Assembly (NCBI GenBank): GCA_028095005.1
Contig: CM051459.1
Span: 259,952,229-260,016,228, forward strand
Origin: Rhynchospora pubera
Taxonomy: Eukaryota; Streptophyta; Magnoliopsida; Poales; Cyperaceae
Length of the DNA stretch: 64,000 bases
Direction of reading: 5' to 3'
This document shows, one piece after another, positions 35,884 to 47,236 of the stretch. The position numbers were made by a program, and so were the translations under genes. The notes beneath the pieces were generated by a model. It was not told where the DNA came from. It was given only the letters and a program-made list of their open reading frames with translations, and made no database searches. The number at the start of each line of letters is the position of its first letter. Positions within the stretch are counted from its first letter, which is position 1.

Positions 35884-35888
35884 GTCAG

Positions 35889-36358
35889 CACGTGTCTTGT
35901 TGACATCAGCATACGGAAATCTGGGTTTTTAAATCCATTTCTGACTCCGTGACCTATTGGATGGTTGAATAGTTTTTTGTTGGATGGTGTATATCATTTC
36001 CGTTTTTGTTTTGCAAAAGTTGAATTCATCAAACACTGCTGACAATTCCGAGTTTCCGACGACACTGGGCATAAATTCAGAAAAACTTTTTGTTTGTCTG
36101 TTTGATTCATGAACGAGCAAGGCAGGCGATAGTGAAAGTTAAAAAACGGCCGATTAATCAGGTTTGAAGAGGTCAAGTCTACCAGAGCAAACAAGGACCG
36201 GATCAGATTAGACTTCCAAAGACTTAAAAGGATCGGGTTTAAAAAACTTAAATTCTGAAAATTCGGCCAAGCTCTTTTTTTTTAAGAAAAAAAAGAAAAA
36301 TAAGGTCAAGCCCTTGTCTTTTGTCTATGCCGAGCTCTTTTTAAGTTCGTTCTTTCTG
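35889..36358. other. Right flank of element A
   Basis: Unique, AT-rich sequence. The junction restores GCTGATGTCAG/CACGTGTCTTGTTGACATCAGC, a dyad that suggests element A landed in an older palindromic repeat. No gene seen. Confidence 0.4.
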
Positions 36359-36506
36359 GCTCCGTTTGGATGGTGTGGGAATAAGAGGAATAAGAAAAAA
36401 AGTATTAGAAATTATGTAACTTTGTGAAGAATTTGGATTGTTTATAATAAATTTGAAAGTAGAAAGAAACTATTTTCTTATTCTTGCACCTATCCAAACA
36501 GAGCCT
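36359..36506. mobile_element. Short GGCTCCGTTTGGATG-family MITE
   Basis: Ends GGCTCCGTTTGGATGG and (reverse complement) GGCTCTGTTTGGATAGG. 148 bp, noncoding. Related copies lie at 11767..11921 and 47237..47820. Confidence 0.75.
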
Positions 36507-36740
36507 CTAAGTCCTTCGAGTTTTGGAGGCGGGGCTTGCAGAGCCGAATTAGACTTAAGACGGATCGAATTACATTTTCTATTTTAAAACTGTTTTATGT
36601 TAATTTTTTTTTTAAATGGCATGTCGGCAATCACCGACCGCAAATTAGATTATGTAAAAAATATTTACAAAATTACAGAGCACCAGCAAGAAAGAAAAGA
36701 AAAAAGATCCATCTCTCCCACTTCACTCCCCTACCTAGAG

Positions 36741-36900
36741 GAATCTTAATCCGCTCCCGCGCGGGACCGTCCGATCTGATCTGGACGATTCGGGTCTATC
36801 GATCTGGTTACATGCACGGGGCTCCTTTTGTCATTGAGATTAAATCATACGGCTCACAGCTGTGCGCTGGATGGTCCCGCGCGGGACTAGATTCCATTTG
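36741..36900. mobile_element. MITE with CCCGCGCGGGA ends, 10-bp TSD
   Basis: CTACCTAGAG lies on both sides (36731..36740 and 36901..36910). Inverted ends share GGAATCT and CTCCCGCGCGGGACC / GGTCCCGCGCGGGACT. The TSD length points to a Mutator-type transposase. Confidence 0.8.
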
Positions 36901-36910
36901 CTACCTAGAG

Positions 36911-37576
36911 TGGATCAGAGAGAAAATGCTGGCATTTCGATAATCTAAAATAAATAAAATATGATTAGATATTATAATTACAATATAAAATATATCAAAT
37001 TCAAATATAAATAAAAAAAATTTGAATCTTATCTTTCTTGAACTAAATCCTTGCAAGCCCTCGGCTCTTAAAGTTCAATCCTTCAAAATATTTCTACTAA
37101 TTAAATTTCAGCTCAGTTTTTCCTATGCCTGGGCTGAACCTTGGGCCCTTCTTAAACCCTTGGAAGTGGCAGATCGGGTCGGACTTTCAGAAGTGCTGGT
37201 CAAGCAAGCCAGAGGCTTTTGGCATCCTACAAGAAGAGATGGACACGAGGGAAGAGGTCAGGTAGAACAATTTTGTTCGATTTTTGTAAAATTTGTATTC
37301 ATGATTTAAAAAATCAATTCAAATACAAAGAAGGATGAATATCTATAGGATTAGAGGGTTAAACATCTATATATATATACAAAGGGCTGCACAGCAAAGC
37401 TACTGCACTGCCCCTGCTTTGAAGTCGGCTAGCTAGGTAACCTTTCTAGAAGAAACATCCAAATGATCATTTGCATCGTTCGAACTTTTTTGCAGTGAGA
37501 TAACCTCTGAAATGATTTTCATATTGGACCTTGGAATAAATACCTCAACAGTCAACAGTCAACTCATTCCGATCCA
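36911..37576. other. Intergenic DNA
   Basis: AT-rich with short TA runs. No gene, RNA or repeat boundary that I can support. Confidence 0.4.
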
Positions 37577-37587
37577 GGTCATAAATG

Positions 37588-38015
37588 GACTAAAATTCTC
37601 TGCAGCCCCTTTTTTTCCTACTCCAAGCAGTCCTTTCTTTTCTTTTTTTAATATTTCAAAATTTAAAAGTTTAAATGGAGAATTCAAACCGTTGAACTTG
37701 TTAAATTTTACCCGCGATGTGTTTTTATATAAATTTTATAAAATTTGAAGTCGATTTGATACTTGACCAAGTAACATAATTATAAAAGTATTAGAATTAA
37801 ATCTAACCAGATTCGTTCATTTGTTGACCTCTTGATCTAGTATCAAATCGACTTCAAATTTTATAAAATTTAAATGAAAATGCATCGCCGGTAAAATTTA
37901 ACAAGATCAACAGTTTAGATTCTTCATTTGAATTTTTAAATTTTGAAATATTAAAAAAAAAAAGAATGACTGCTTGGAGCAGTAAAAAAAAAAAGACTGC
38001 TGAGGATTTCATTCC
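37588..38015. mobile_element. Long fold-back MITE, 11-bp TSD
   Basis: GGTCATAAATG flanks it at 37577..37587 and 38016..38026. The arms are inverted repeats of ~170 bp (ATCAAATCGACTTCAAATTT at the right mirrors AAATTTGAAGTCGATTTGAT at the left; CTCCAAGCAG mirrors CTGCTTGGAG). Noncoding. Probably Mutator-derived. Confidence 0.85.
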
Positions 38016-38026
38016 GGTCATAAATG

Positions 38027-38479
38027 ATTCGTGGAAAGAGCCCCAATTCGAGGGGAAACTGATTATAAAAAAAGTTTAACACAAAAGGAAGTTTTTGACG
38101 GCCATCAAGACGAACTAACATCATATTATATCATAACCATTCCACAACATCAAGACGAACTTATTAAGTCCATATCAGTTTGACAGGATTGCTCATTTGC
38201 ATTTCCAAAATTATTAAGATTTCGTTCTCTTACTTTATCAAAAGCCTCCAATACAATTACTATGAAATAAACCTTATTGTTCGATACATAACCTACATGT
38301 ACCCGTTAAAGAAAATGAAATGTATAATGCAAATCTACTCTTATTTTTTTCAATATAAGCAATAGTAATAACAAAAGTTCCGCTAAGCACACTGCTTCCT
38401 CAAAACCAATAATTTAAATACGAAAACTTAATACAAAACTAAACTACAAGGTTGCTAGTTCCAACGAATATTTTTTGTA
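38027..38479. other. 3' flank of the pseudouridine synthase gene
   Basis: AT-rich sequence downstream of the stop at 38480. It likely contains the 3' UTR and poly(A) site. Nothing else seen. Confidence 0.45.
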
Positions 38480-41400
38480 CTATGACAGGGATTTCAAAAT
38501 GTCCCAACTCATCTGCATGTGAGATGGCAAAGGTGCAACAGTACTGAGCTTCTTTAAACTTGACATATATTGATCAAAATCAGAAGATCCAAACATTTTC
38601 AAAGCAGAGGAAATATCAGGCAAAATCATTTGCTTGCAATGAAGATGCAGAAAAGGTCTTCTATCTGAGATGGTACTGCCTTCAGAATTCAACCCAAAAG
38701 GAAGCTGCTGATTATGATTTGTTCTGAAATCCAAATAACTTGGCAATGGTACAGGTTTCCATCTCTTGTGAGCCCTCCACCCGTATTTGGCATCCCCAAC
38801 TATGGGTGTTCGCAAAACTTCTGCACAGTGGACCCTCAGCTTTTTAAAAGGAGCAAGACAACAAAAAGGGAAGACAATTAATAATTGAGCATATGACAAG
38901 TTGTGCTGATATCATAAATGTTTTTAAAGACTTGCCTGATGCTTTCTTCCAGTAAGGGGGCTTAGCTCTAACCACGTCAACCCTGAAATTAAGAGAAACA
39001 GGAATAGGACGTCATATAGACAGAAATAGCTTCCTATACCTAGTTAAAAAGATACCCAGAGAAGTATTTTTTTTTTTATTAATTACAATAGGTCTCCAAC
39101 AGCCAAAAAATGACCAACCATTGGAGAAAGATTCAATGACATTATACTCTGTGACAGCATGCTGAGCTGATGGATCATCTGAAACAGTCATTCTTTCAGA
39201 CTTGCCATCATCTAATACAACCTAAAAGAAGAAGAGTTTGATATTTAACTAAATGTGCACATCCCAAAGAAGGGGAAAGTAGGAAAGTTCCTCCTAGTGA
39301 GTTACCTTTGCTAGTGGAACTGTTATTAGCCCCTTGGTTCGTCTAGGTACACCAATGACCAGTGCTATGTACTTCCTTTGCAGTACCCTAAAAGTATCCT
39401 ACATATAAAAAAAGTCTAAGCCTTTTATCCCAAACAAGTTGGGGTAGGCTAGAAATGACATCCCGACCCTGGTCATTTCTTGTATATATGGCTGAGGTTT
39501 TTACGCTGGCTCGCCAAGCCTATCCCAAGCATGCGGGCTTGAACCCTGGACCTCTTAGAAGAGAGCCAAGTGCTCTTACCACCTGAGCTACTAGACCACA
39601 TGCTTAATGACAACTGATTCAAACTATAAAATCAGAAGATATGTTCTTTTAGAGAGAGTACAATCTAGACAAAGTATAACTAGTCTCTTAGAAGTGTTCT
39701 TTTAGCAAATGCCACTAGCTATGACTGCTTTTTGTAAAACTGATAAAGAGTGGTTGCCTCTTTGAGTAAAAGAACAATTTTGGTACTTACATCTGATAAA
39801 GCATTTGAAGTCTTTTCACGAAAGATTGAATGAAGAAGAGTGGCACTAGCTTGATCTCTACCTAACACAAGCACTCCACTACTATCTCTGTCCAGCCTAT
39901 GTACCTAGAATGAGTATTATTAGAATAAAGTAGTTCACTTTTAGTTTTCGTTTATTTGCAATATGAAACTCACCAATCTAGGTCCATCAGGGTAATCATA
40001 CTTCAAGTACTTGCTGGCTAGTGAGTCCATACTGTGTTCTATGCCAACACCTCCCTTTTAAAATTCAAAGCAATAATTAACACTAGGAAGTGCAACTGAA
40101 AATAAATAATTAGGGAATAATAAATAAATCTGAAGTACCTACCTGTACAGGCAAACCAGGTGGTTTGTTCATGACAATGATTGCATCATCCTGAACATTA
40201 TTCGGGAAAAATGAAAGAAGTTAATATACAACAGAACTGAAAGCAACTGATTGGACCAAATTTAGATTTTTACTAATTGGAGCAATTCCACCAGAACAGT
40301 TTTTACTAATAGAGGATCAAGATACTTATTTAACAATTCCATGGTTTTGTTAGAATAGATAAGGGCCCAAATTCCTTATTCTTGTGTTGTTTGGGTTTCA
40401 CAAGAATTTGGAATTTGGATCTTATTCTTATCCGATTCCTTAATTCTTTTTCCGTATTCTAATTCTATTTTAAGAAGTAACTCAATCTTTACTTTACAAT
40501 TGCCCACTATAGTACCATTATTTCAGTTAATGCTCAATTCATTTTGCTACATCTTTTTTACCAAGAATACCTTATATAATTCCAGGCTACGAACAAAATT
40601 CATCTCATCAGTGTCTTTACAGACACGAGGCTTCTTCACTATAGGAAGTGAGTGTTGAACATTTACTGGTAAGCATAGTACATCTCCAGGTGATAGAGCA
40701 TCCTTGGCCGAGACCTTCCCAAAAAAGTAAGTTATTACTATAAATGGAAAGAAAATCAGCAAACTGCTCCTCGCTAAGTGAAGTAAAGTACATATGGTTT
40801 AGAGTAACTACCCTTTTCAAGCGTGACTGTTGTTCGCTGCTTGCATTTGAGTCTGTCAGGGTTTTTTTAACCTGCCAGAGCAAATAACACTGTTAAAGAG
40901 ATAACAAAATTCCTGATTCGATCAGGTACTAAAACAGTAAAAGACGACGATACAACTTTGGTACCAGAAGAAAACTGGCGCTAGGCAGTGGCGGAGACAT
41001 TAAATTTAAAAGGTAATTTATATTTTAAGTCCACGGGTCTCCCCAAGCCCAATTACCCATAAAAGAACTCTCTTCCCTTCCCATCACGGGTCTCCTTTTA
41101 TATTTAGTCATTAATCAAACTTTTAAATAATTACCACGCACGGGCCATTTTTTTCAGGTTACCTCATTAAACTTTTAGGCTTTAATCGTTTTTCTAAAAA
41201 TATTTATATATTACTTTTAGGCTTTAATCGTTAATCAAACTTTTAAATACAAAAAGTTTTAGATCATGCTGATTCTCTTTTAGTATTTGTATGTTTTTCC
41301 AGTTTGAAGATAAAAGGAGGAAAAGATGTGTTGAATAATGCTTCACTTAAGAAAGATGAATGAACGGACTTAGAAACCAACTTGGTTCAGAGTCTCAATT

Positions 41401-42593
41401 TTTTTAAAAAAATGTGAGAAGATTCTGTCATTTAGAGCAAAGCAAAGCTTGTTGCTGGTAATTTTTTTAAAGGTAATTAACACTCAATTTCATGTAGTCA
41501 TATTTTGGCCCCCATTATTCCTCAATCCTGGCTTCGCCACTAGGTACAATGGCATAATAAGGGATAGTATGGAAGTTGATGGTTAAGTCATAAGAGATGA
41601 ATCAGGATTAGATTTTATCTTTTTGGACAACTTTCACTTCTGTACAAAACATTTGTTTCATTGCATATAAATGAAACAGTAACCATTTTTTGGTTGTTTT
41701 AAAAAAAAAAAAATAAAAGAAACAATAAAACAGCGATTGCAGAGGGAACTGCGAGTATACCTGTCTCAAACGAAAGAGCTTCTGAACCAGGGACAGAGGC
41801 AGGTCGGGGCAGCAGCGCCGGACCCACTTGACAGCAGTTGTCGTTGGTGAATCCTCCTCCTCATTCTTCCCTGCAATGCATTGCCCTGAAATCTTCCGTG
41901 CAATAACGGCCGTGTCGAATTGAGGCGTGAAGGGAGGCAACTCGAGCCAGAGATGGGCATCAGACCCGTAGGCCTGTTTACCTACCGCACCTGAACCTGC
42001 CTGTTTTTAAATCTCCTACCCTGCAGGCCCCTGCAGGCCCCTGAAGTGCCTGTTTACCTTACAACATCGTCTCTTTCGTTTTCTCATTTGCTCTAGCCAC
42101 GCGGCCATGTCGCACGATCACACTCTATCAAACCCTCTATCTCCGCCACACACACTCTCTCTCTCTACTCTCTCTCTCGACGTTCCTTCTCGCTCTCAGC
42201 CAGGCTAGCAAACTCACTGAATGCGATGTTCTCTCTCTCAATCGGGTAAGCAGGTCTAAACAGGCAGGTAAATGAAAAGCCTGCAGTCAGGCCAGGCATT
42301 AAGCTTTATGCCTGTTTCATTGGTCACAGGCAGGTAAAGTAGGGCCTGATAGAAAGGGCAGGCAAGATAAGGGTCAAGGCCATCGGGCATAGGTAAGGAC
42401 AGGTGCAGCATATGCCCACCCCTAACTCGAGCCACCTAGACCGCTCTTTTGCGCACTGATTCTCTTGCTCTGTCGAGGAAGTAGAGGAGCAGTGTCTGTT
42501 TAGTGTCGACTGGAGGGATGACCTGATGGCGACCGCGTGCTGGCGGGAGACGGAGAGCAAGCGCCGCCTTAACTGGAGGACCTCTGCCATCAT
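38480..42593 (-). CDS. RluA-family RNA pseudouridine synthase, probably mitochondrial; exon 1 interrupted by a MITE
   Basis: Ten exons (minus): 41761..42593 (holding an insertion at 41948..42424), 40812..40871, 40571..40714, 40143..40190, 39974..40054, 39791..39904, 39306..39398, 39119..39221, 38936..38982, 38480..38839. Phases agree throughout. Without the insertion and one TSD copy the CDS is 1,398 bp (465 aa). The N-terminus is Arg/Ser/Leu-rich like a mitochondrial presequence. An S4-like segment (LPLSLVQKLFRLRQ) is followed by the synthase domain: NKPPGLPVQ, VHRLDRDSSGVLVL (catalytic Asp ~232) and LTGRKHQLRVHCAEVL. It converts uridine to pseudouridine in RNA. It resembles plant RNA pseudouridine synthases 3/4. 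Intron 9 has a GC donor. As written, the frame from ATG 42593 stops inside the MITE at 42324, so this copy may be disabled. Confidence 0.88.
39413..39602 (-). mobile_element. tRNA-derived SINE (Au-like), copy 1
   Basis: Read on the minus strand it has an A box (TAGTAGCTCAGGTGG), a B box (GGTTCAAGCCC) and a tail GTTTGGGATAAAAGGCTTAGAC. It lies in an intron of the pseudouridine synthase gene, in the gene's own orientation. ~93 % like the copy at 50073. Confidence 0.88.
40992..41542. mobile_element. Degraded MITE with AGTGGCGGAG ends
   Basis: Left CAGTGGCGGAGAC and right TGGCTTCGCCACTA are inverted. The ends resemble the hAT-like MITEs at 8979 and 12261. I found no matching 8-bp flanks. It lies in the first intron of the pseudouridine synthase gene. 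The interior repeats CTTTTAGGCTTTAATCGTT twice. Confidence 0.6.
41948..42424. mobile_element. hAT-like MITE inside coding exon 1 of the synthase gene
   Basis: Ends CAGAGATGGGCAT and (reverse complement of right) TAGGGGTGGGCAT. The 8-bp repeat ACTCGAGC lies at 41940..41947 and 42425..42432. Taking out the element and one TSD copy leaves an uninterrupted frame across the site, showing a clean insertion. The interior is GC-rich and repeats GCAGGCCCCT / CAGGCAGGTAAA motifs. It adds 485 bp to the exon and brings a stop codon. Confidence 0.9.
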
Positions 42594-42999
42594 TTGTTGC
42601 GGCAGCGTTACGATTGCACAATCATCATTTTCTATATGCCTGAAGCCTGATTGTCTATCTATCGGAGCTCCTGCAACAAATTTTGGTTCTTTCCGCTGCG
42701 GGGCCCACGGTAAGGGCCCATTTAGATGGAGTCGTATCCTCTGGATGGTTCAATAAAACCATCCACTGGACGTCTCGCGATCTGAACCGTCTGATTTTAA
42801 CAGACGGTAGGATCTCAGAGTCCATCGAAAAGATAAAAAAAGAAAAAGAAAAACGTGTATACAGCTTCTTCGTAGTTCCTCTCTTCGTATCCTCTGATTC
42901 CTCTCTCCGTATAATACCCTTTTCTCTTTCTCCTACAAGTGATTTTTAGAGAGAAAAAAGAAAGCGATCGTCGAGGCTTGAAGGCGAAGCAAATATCTC

Positions 43000-44958
43000 C
43001 CTCTCGATTCTCCACCTGTTCTGTGCCGATCGCAGGAAATCGAAGCTAATCCTAGTTCTTCGTCAACTCTCTCTCTTCCTTCCCTTCGTGACAGGTACCT
43101 GTATTCCCCCTATCTCAAAACCCTAATTCTATCAGAAAATCACGAGAATATGGTTCTACTTTTGTGATTTCTGAAACATACATGTTATATTGAAACCGGT
43201 ACAGAGGTTGAGGCATGCTTGTTTATGCTTGTTTGTAGATCTTAGGAGTTTCTAGTTCTATCACATGTTAGTGCAATTTTATTGTTTTGAATAAGTGAGT
43301 AATATCAGTTGTTGCTGCCCAGGCTGACTGTTTATCATTTTGGCTTCTGCCCTTTGGTAATTAGCTTGCCATGTCAATTAATTTCTAGTTGTGGATTAAT
43401 TGGAATTGAGTTTGAGAAAAATACTTGAATAATAAATAATTAATTGATTATTTTTGCTTTTACTCTTTGTTGTAGGTATTACAGGCATGCTATGAAGCTA
43501 GATTAACACTTTCTGAAATTTCCAGGATTTGTAATCGGTTGTCATTAGACTTGACTGTATTGGTCGCATGCATCATTTGCTCAGTATTCTCACTTAATAT
43601 AAATTCAGTTTTCTTAGGTTTCTGAGAGGGTTTTTTTTTTAATTTGCATCAACTATAACTGTACAGATGGTGCTATTTTGTCATTTTCTTCTCTCTCTGG
43701 ATCCGAATTTGTAAATCTCCAGTGTTGAACACCATACTAGTAGTTAGTGACAAAATATGTAAATCTCCAGAATTTCTAAATAGGTGATTTCATTTATTTT
43801 CCAATGGTACCAGTGTTACAATAATTGTACTAGTGTTACAATAATCGTACCAGTGTTAAGACCACAAGGTGGCTGGTACCTATCAAGCACTTCTGAATGG
43901 TAACAGGTAGCTGGTACATGAGGCGGTTGGTACAGTAAAAGCCAAGCAATTCTGAATGCTTGTTTATGTCGTAAATGCTTTTTTATAAAGGTGGCTGATA
44001 CTCCAACTTTCTGCGTTTATTAAAGAGACCATAAATGTTTTTTTTACAAAGCCAACTGCCCACAAGTGCTTCCTTTATTAGTAAATAGAAATGTTCTAAA
44101 TGACTTGTAGAGCACTTCTGACTTGTTTGGTACCTAAAATGTTTTCTCTTGAATGATCATTGATGAAGTTTTCTCTTGTAGAGCACTTCTGACTTGTAGA
44201 GCTCGTTGATGAAGTTTGCATATTCTTCTCTCTTGAAGGATCAGAATTGCCCAACATTTCTAATATAGCTAATTGTCCTTAGAGCACGGTGCCTGTGGTG
44301 AATGTCAAAGATATTAAGTATTTTAGTTGTTACATGTACATTTTGATTTTGATGTTATATTAATTGGTTAGTGAATATATATTAAAATTGTTTTTGATAT
44401 AAACATTGCTGACTGAAATGTTAAGATGTTCATTTTGTAGTTAATTTAGTTGGTCGATGTACTTCTTTTTTGTTGGATTGCAATGACAGTTGTAAATTGA
44501 TGCCAACATAGCATATACTATTATACTACTCCAAACCAGTATTCTATCCATGTGTGTCAGTATTTTTCATTTTGTACCAATAAATCAATATCGGTCTAAA
44601 CTTCTTAATTATAGTTCTAGTAGTTCTTCATTAGAAATATTCAATAAACATTATGAATGTGATGTGACAATCTAGATTAAAGAAAGAAAAACGATAAAGT
44701 CAAAAAGAAATGAAAAAAAAGCAAACATTTGCATATACTGTCCAGTTCATTTGTACCAGTATCCTCCTTTTTTCACGAAAGCGAACTCAAATACCTACAG
44801 CTATTTGTATCTCCTTTTAACCACTGAATGAACAAAAAGTAAGAGAATCCATACAAATTGGTATAACAGTATAGAATTTCTAAAATATAAAATAAAACTG
44901 CACATTTATAATGAAGTCCCTAAGACTTGTATTATAGTGCTCTAAGCCATCAAGTTAT
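43000..44958. other. Pack-MULE interior, left part
   Basis: Intron-like AT-rich DNA with no convincing ORF. It contains three tandem (A/T)CCAGTGTTACAATAAT-like units (~43810..43857) and a repeated GTAGAGCACTTCTGACTTG (44107 and 44180). Confidence 0.5.
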
Positions 44959-45070
44959 TTAATTCGCTTGTCTCTTCATCTTGGTGCTAGTACAGAAGTT
45001 GTCTTGTTGCACTATTTTTCCCTGCGCCAACCTGCATGTTAGCTCAATTGCCCCTGAACAATATTCAAGT
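44959..45070 (-). pseudogene. Possible captured exon in the Pack-MULE
   Basis: On the minus strand an acceptor-like ttgttcag precedes a short frame reading GAIELTCRLAQGKIVQQDNF and ending at a stop at 44959. Its base composition is more coding-like than its surroundings. I do not recognise the family. Confidence 0.3.
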
Positions 45071-45930
45071 ACACTTTCAATTAGTACAAGCACACATCTC
45101 AATTTAATCATATGTGAGCTTTTGAAAATAACATTATTTAGATCAAACAGGTAAAAAATAGAAAATTTCAAAAACATTATGGAGCTTTTTCTGAATTTAA
45201 TTCCACTTATGCCCACTGACAGTGCTTATGTCCTACCGAGTTGATAAATTTCATGGTTACATCTTTATCTCAGAAATGATGTACCTCCATTATCACTGAA
45301 TAATGGCAGATTGGTATGACCTGTTCATGGAGACTGAATGGTATAGAATGCCAGTTCCAATTTTTACAAACAAGTGCAGTAAGAAAAATCAAATGATTTC
45401 AATATCATATCAAAATTTAGCCACATGAGCTGTTTGACAAGTAATGCAGCATAGTAGGCAAAGTTAATTTGGAAACCCAGTATCATCTTCAAGCATATTC
45501 TTTCACACTTCTCCTCATTACAAATTTGGTCTTGTCTCAATTAGACCCACAATTCACTATTGGATGTTTGAAATGAAAAGAAATATAAAAGAGCAAAAAT
45601 AGGTCTGTTAAACATGATTTAATGATAATCACTTGCTCTTCTTTCCAATGAAATGCAATATGCAACCTGATTTAATGATAATCAAGCAGATTCTCCTCTT
45701 CTTTCTCACTCTACTTCCAGCGTCTTCCTTTGATTTCCAATAGTATTTGAAATGCTATCGGCTACTACTTGTTCCAAATAAAAAGATACGAGTATAATAG
45801 TAAACTTGAAATAATGAAAGTCTATTGTTTGAAGAACATGCGTTAATTTAGTTGCCTTAGATCGATAAACAAAAAAAAATACCACTGCTGTGAAAGGAAT
45901 GGAAAGAAGGAATTAAGAGATATAGCATAC

Positions 45931-46046
45931 AAGTTGGGAAGGAAAGCAGGTGAAGAAGGGGGGAGCGCGAGAAGCACGTGCACCACTTCGTTCGCCATCA
46001 GGCTTCCGTACACAAACACGTTGTGCGGCCCCACAGCCGGAGACAT
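45931..46046 (-). pseudogene. Captured exon 1 of an AIG2-like (gamma-glutamylcyclotransferase-fold) gene
   Basis: From ATG 46044..46046 the minus strand reads GPHNVFVYGSLMANEVVHVL then LPPSSPAFLPN, and reaches a donor-like CAACTT/gtatgc at 45931/45930. The VFVYGSL motif is the glycine-rich loop of the AIG2/GGCT fold, and the SSPAFLPN tail is typical of plant AIG2-like proteins. Only the first ~38 residues are present; later exons are not found in the element. One codon is apparently missing in the arginine-valine step before LPPSS. The fragment lies just inside the right TIR of the Pack-MULE, which is CT-rich and may supply a promoter. Confidence 0.8.
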
Positions 46047-46380
46047 CGCCGCCGCTATGCCCGACCTCTCTCTCTCTCACACACAGTCTCTGTCGGAACA
46101 ATCGATATCTCTCTTGATTGCAGATTAGAACTAGGTTTGCTCCTCTCTCTCTCGCTTTCTTTATTTCTCTCTAAAAAGTAGGAGAATGAATTCCTCTGAG
46201 TACGAAGCGCATACGAAGAGGAAGAGGAACTACGAAGAAGCCGTATACACGTTTTTTTTTTTTATCTTTTCGATGGACTCTGAGATCCTACCGTCTGTTA
46301 AGATCGGACGGTTCAGATCGCGAGACGTCCAGTGGATGATTTTATTAAACCATCCAGAGGATACGACTCCCCATTTAGAT

Positions 46381-47236
46381 ATGTTCATCGTAATTTGGAA
46401 TTTGCAAACAAGCTAGAATTGTAGGATCCCTAGTGTGTGCACTAGAGCTTTGATTTTATTTTGAATTTTTTGGTAAATTACGCATTGATCCTTACAAATA
46501 TTAAAAGCAATGTTTATTTTTAATTTTATCTTTTTCATTTTGAAATTTAAATATCACATATGACAAATAATATCTGTCGACTGGCATTTTAAGAAAAACA
46601 TTCTTAATTAGACTGATTCTCTTTGTGAAAATGGAACTCTAAGGCTCTGATCAAAACCATAGACGAGCGAGAAAAGAAAAGAAAAAAAATTCCCTTCAAA
46701 TTTTTAATTCCCTCGCCTTCTTTGTCGGTTGCAATCAGCAGATTTGAAAAAAGTGAATTCCATTTCTCGTGTTAAATTTGCTGTTCTGATTAGAGCCAAG
46801 TTTTTTGGAATTTATGCAAGCTACTTTAGGATTGTGGCCCTGTATGAACTAAAAGAACCCCTTCAACAGAAGAAAATGCGCACCAAGTTTTGCAACATTA
46901 TTGCCATCTGTACTAATTCGGAAATATGTTGGGGAAATGTTTGTTAACTTTTCGAAGGCAGAGAGGTGATTTCTAGGTTAAAACTTAAAATGCTCTCTAG
47001 CCTGTGGCAAGATGGCAATATAACAAACTCATACTTCCATTATACAGCTAAAAGGACAGAAAACGATACAACGCCATCTCTAAGACCAGAAGAAAGAAAA
47101 AGAAAAAAGGCAAAATTAAAGGTGGTTCACAAAAGTTTTGCATTGAATGTTTTCCTGTATACCTCAGAAATTTGATCAAAAGATGAAAAATACTACTACA
47201 ACCGGCAACATGAGCTATCTTGTAATTTCTCATTAT
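46381..47236. other. Intergenic DNA right of the Pack-MULE
   Basis: AT-rich; several short frames but none with recognisable residues or splice context. No supported gene. Confidence 0.4.

Larger units (their letters stand above)
42728..46370. mobile_element. Pack-MULE with 10-bp TSD
   Basis: TIRs of about 240 bp: 42728..42970 and ~46130..46370, starting GGAGTCGTATCCTCTGGATGG. Target duplication CCATTTAGAT at 42718..42727 and 46371..46380. 3,643 bp in all. No transposase frame is present. Behind the right TIR is an AIG2-like exon, and behind the left TIR a CT-rich leader followed by GACAG/gtacctg, a donor-like site. So it looks like a MULE that has captured host gene pieces. It ends 134 bp upstream of the pseudouridine synthase ATG. 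Confidence 0.9.

Noticed and set aside
39545..39600. tRNA gene
   Set aside because: A and B boxes are present, but no complete cloverleaf; the flanking tail and the second copy with a 17-bp TSD identify a SINE.
46729..46947. 72-aa plus-strand frame between the Pack-MULE and the next MITE
   Set aside because: No splice context, family resemblance or composition signal.
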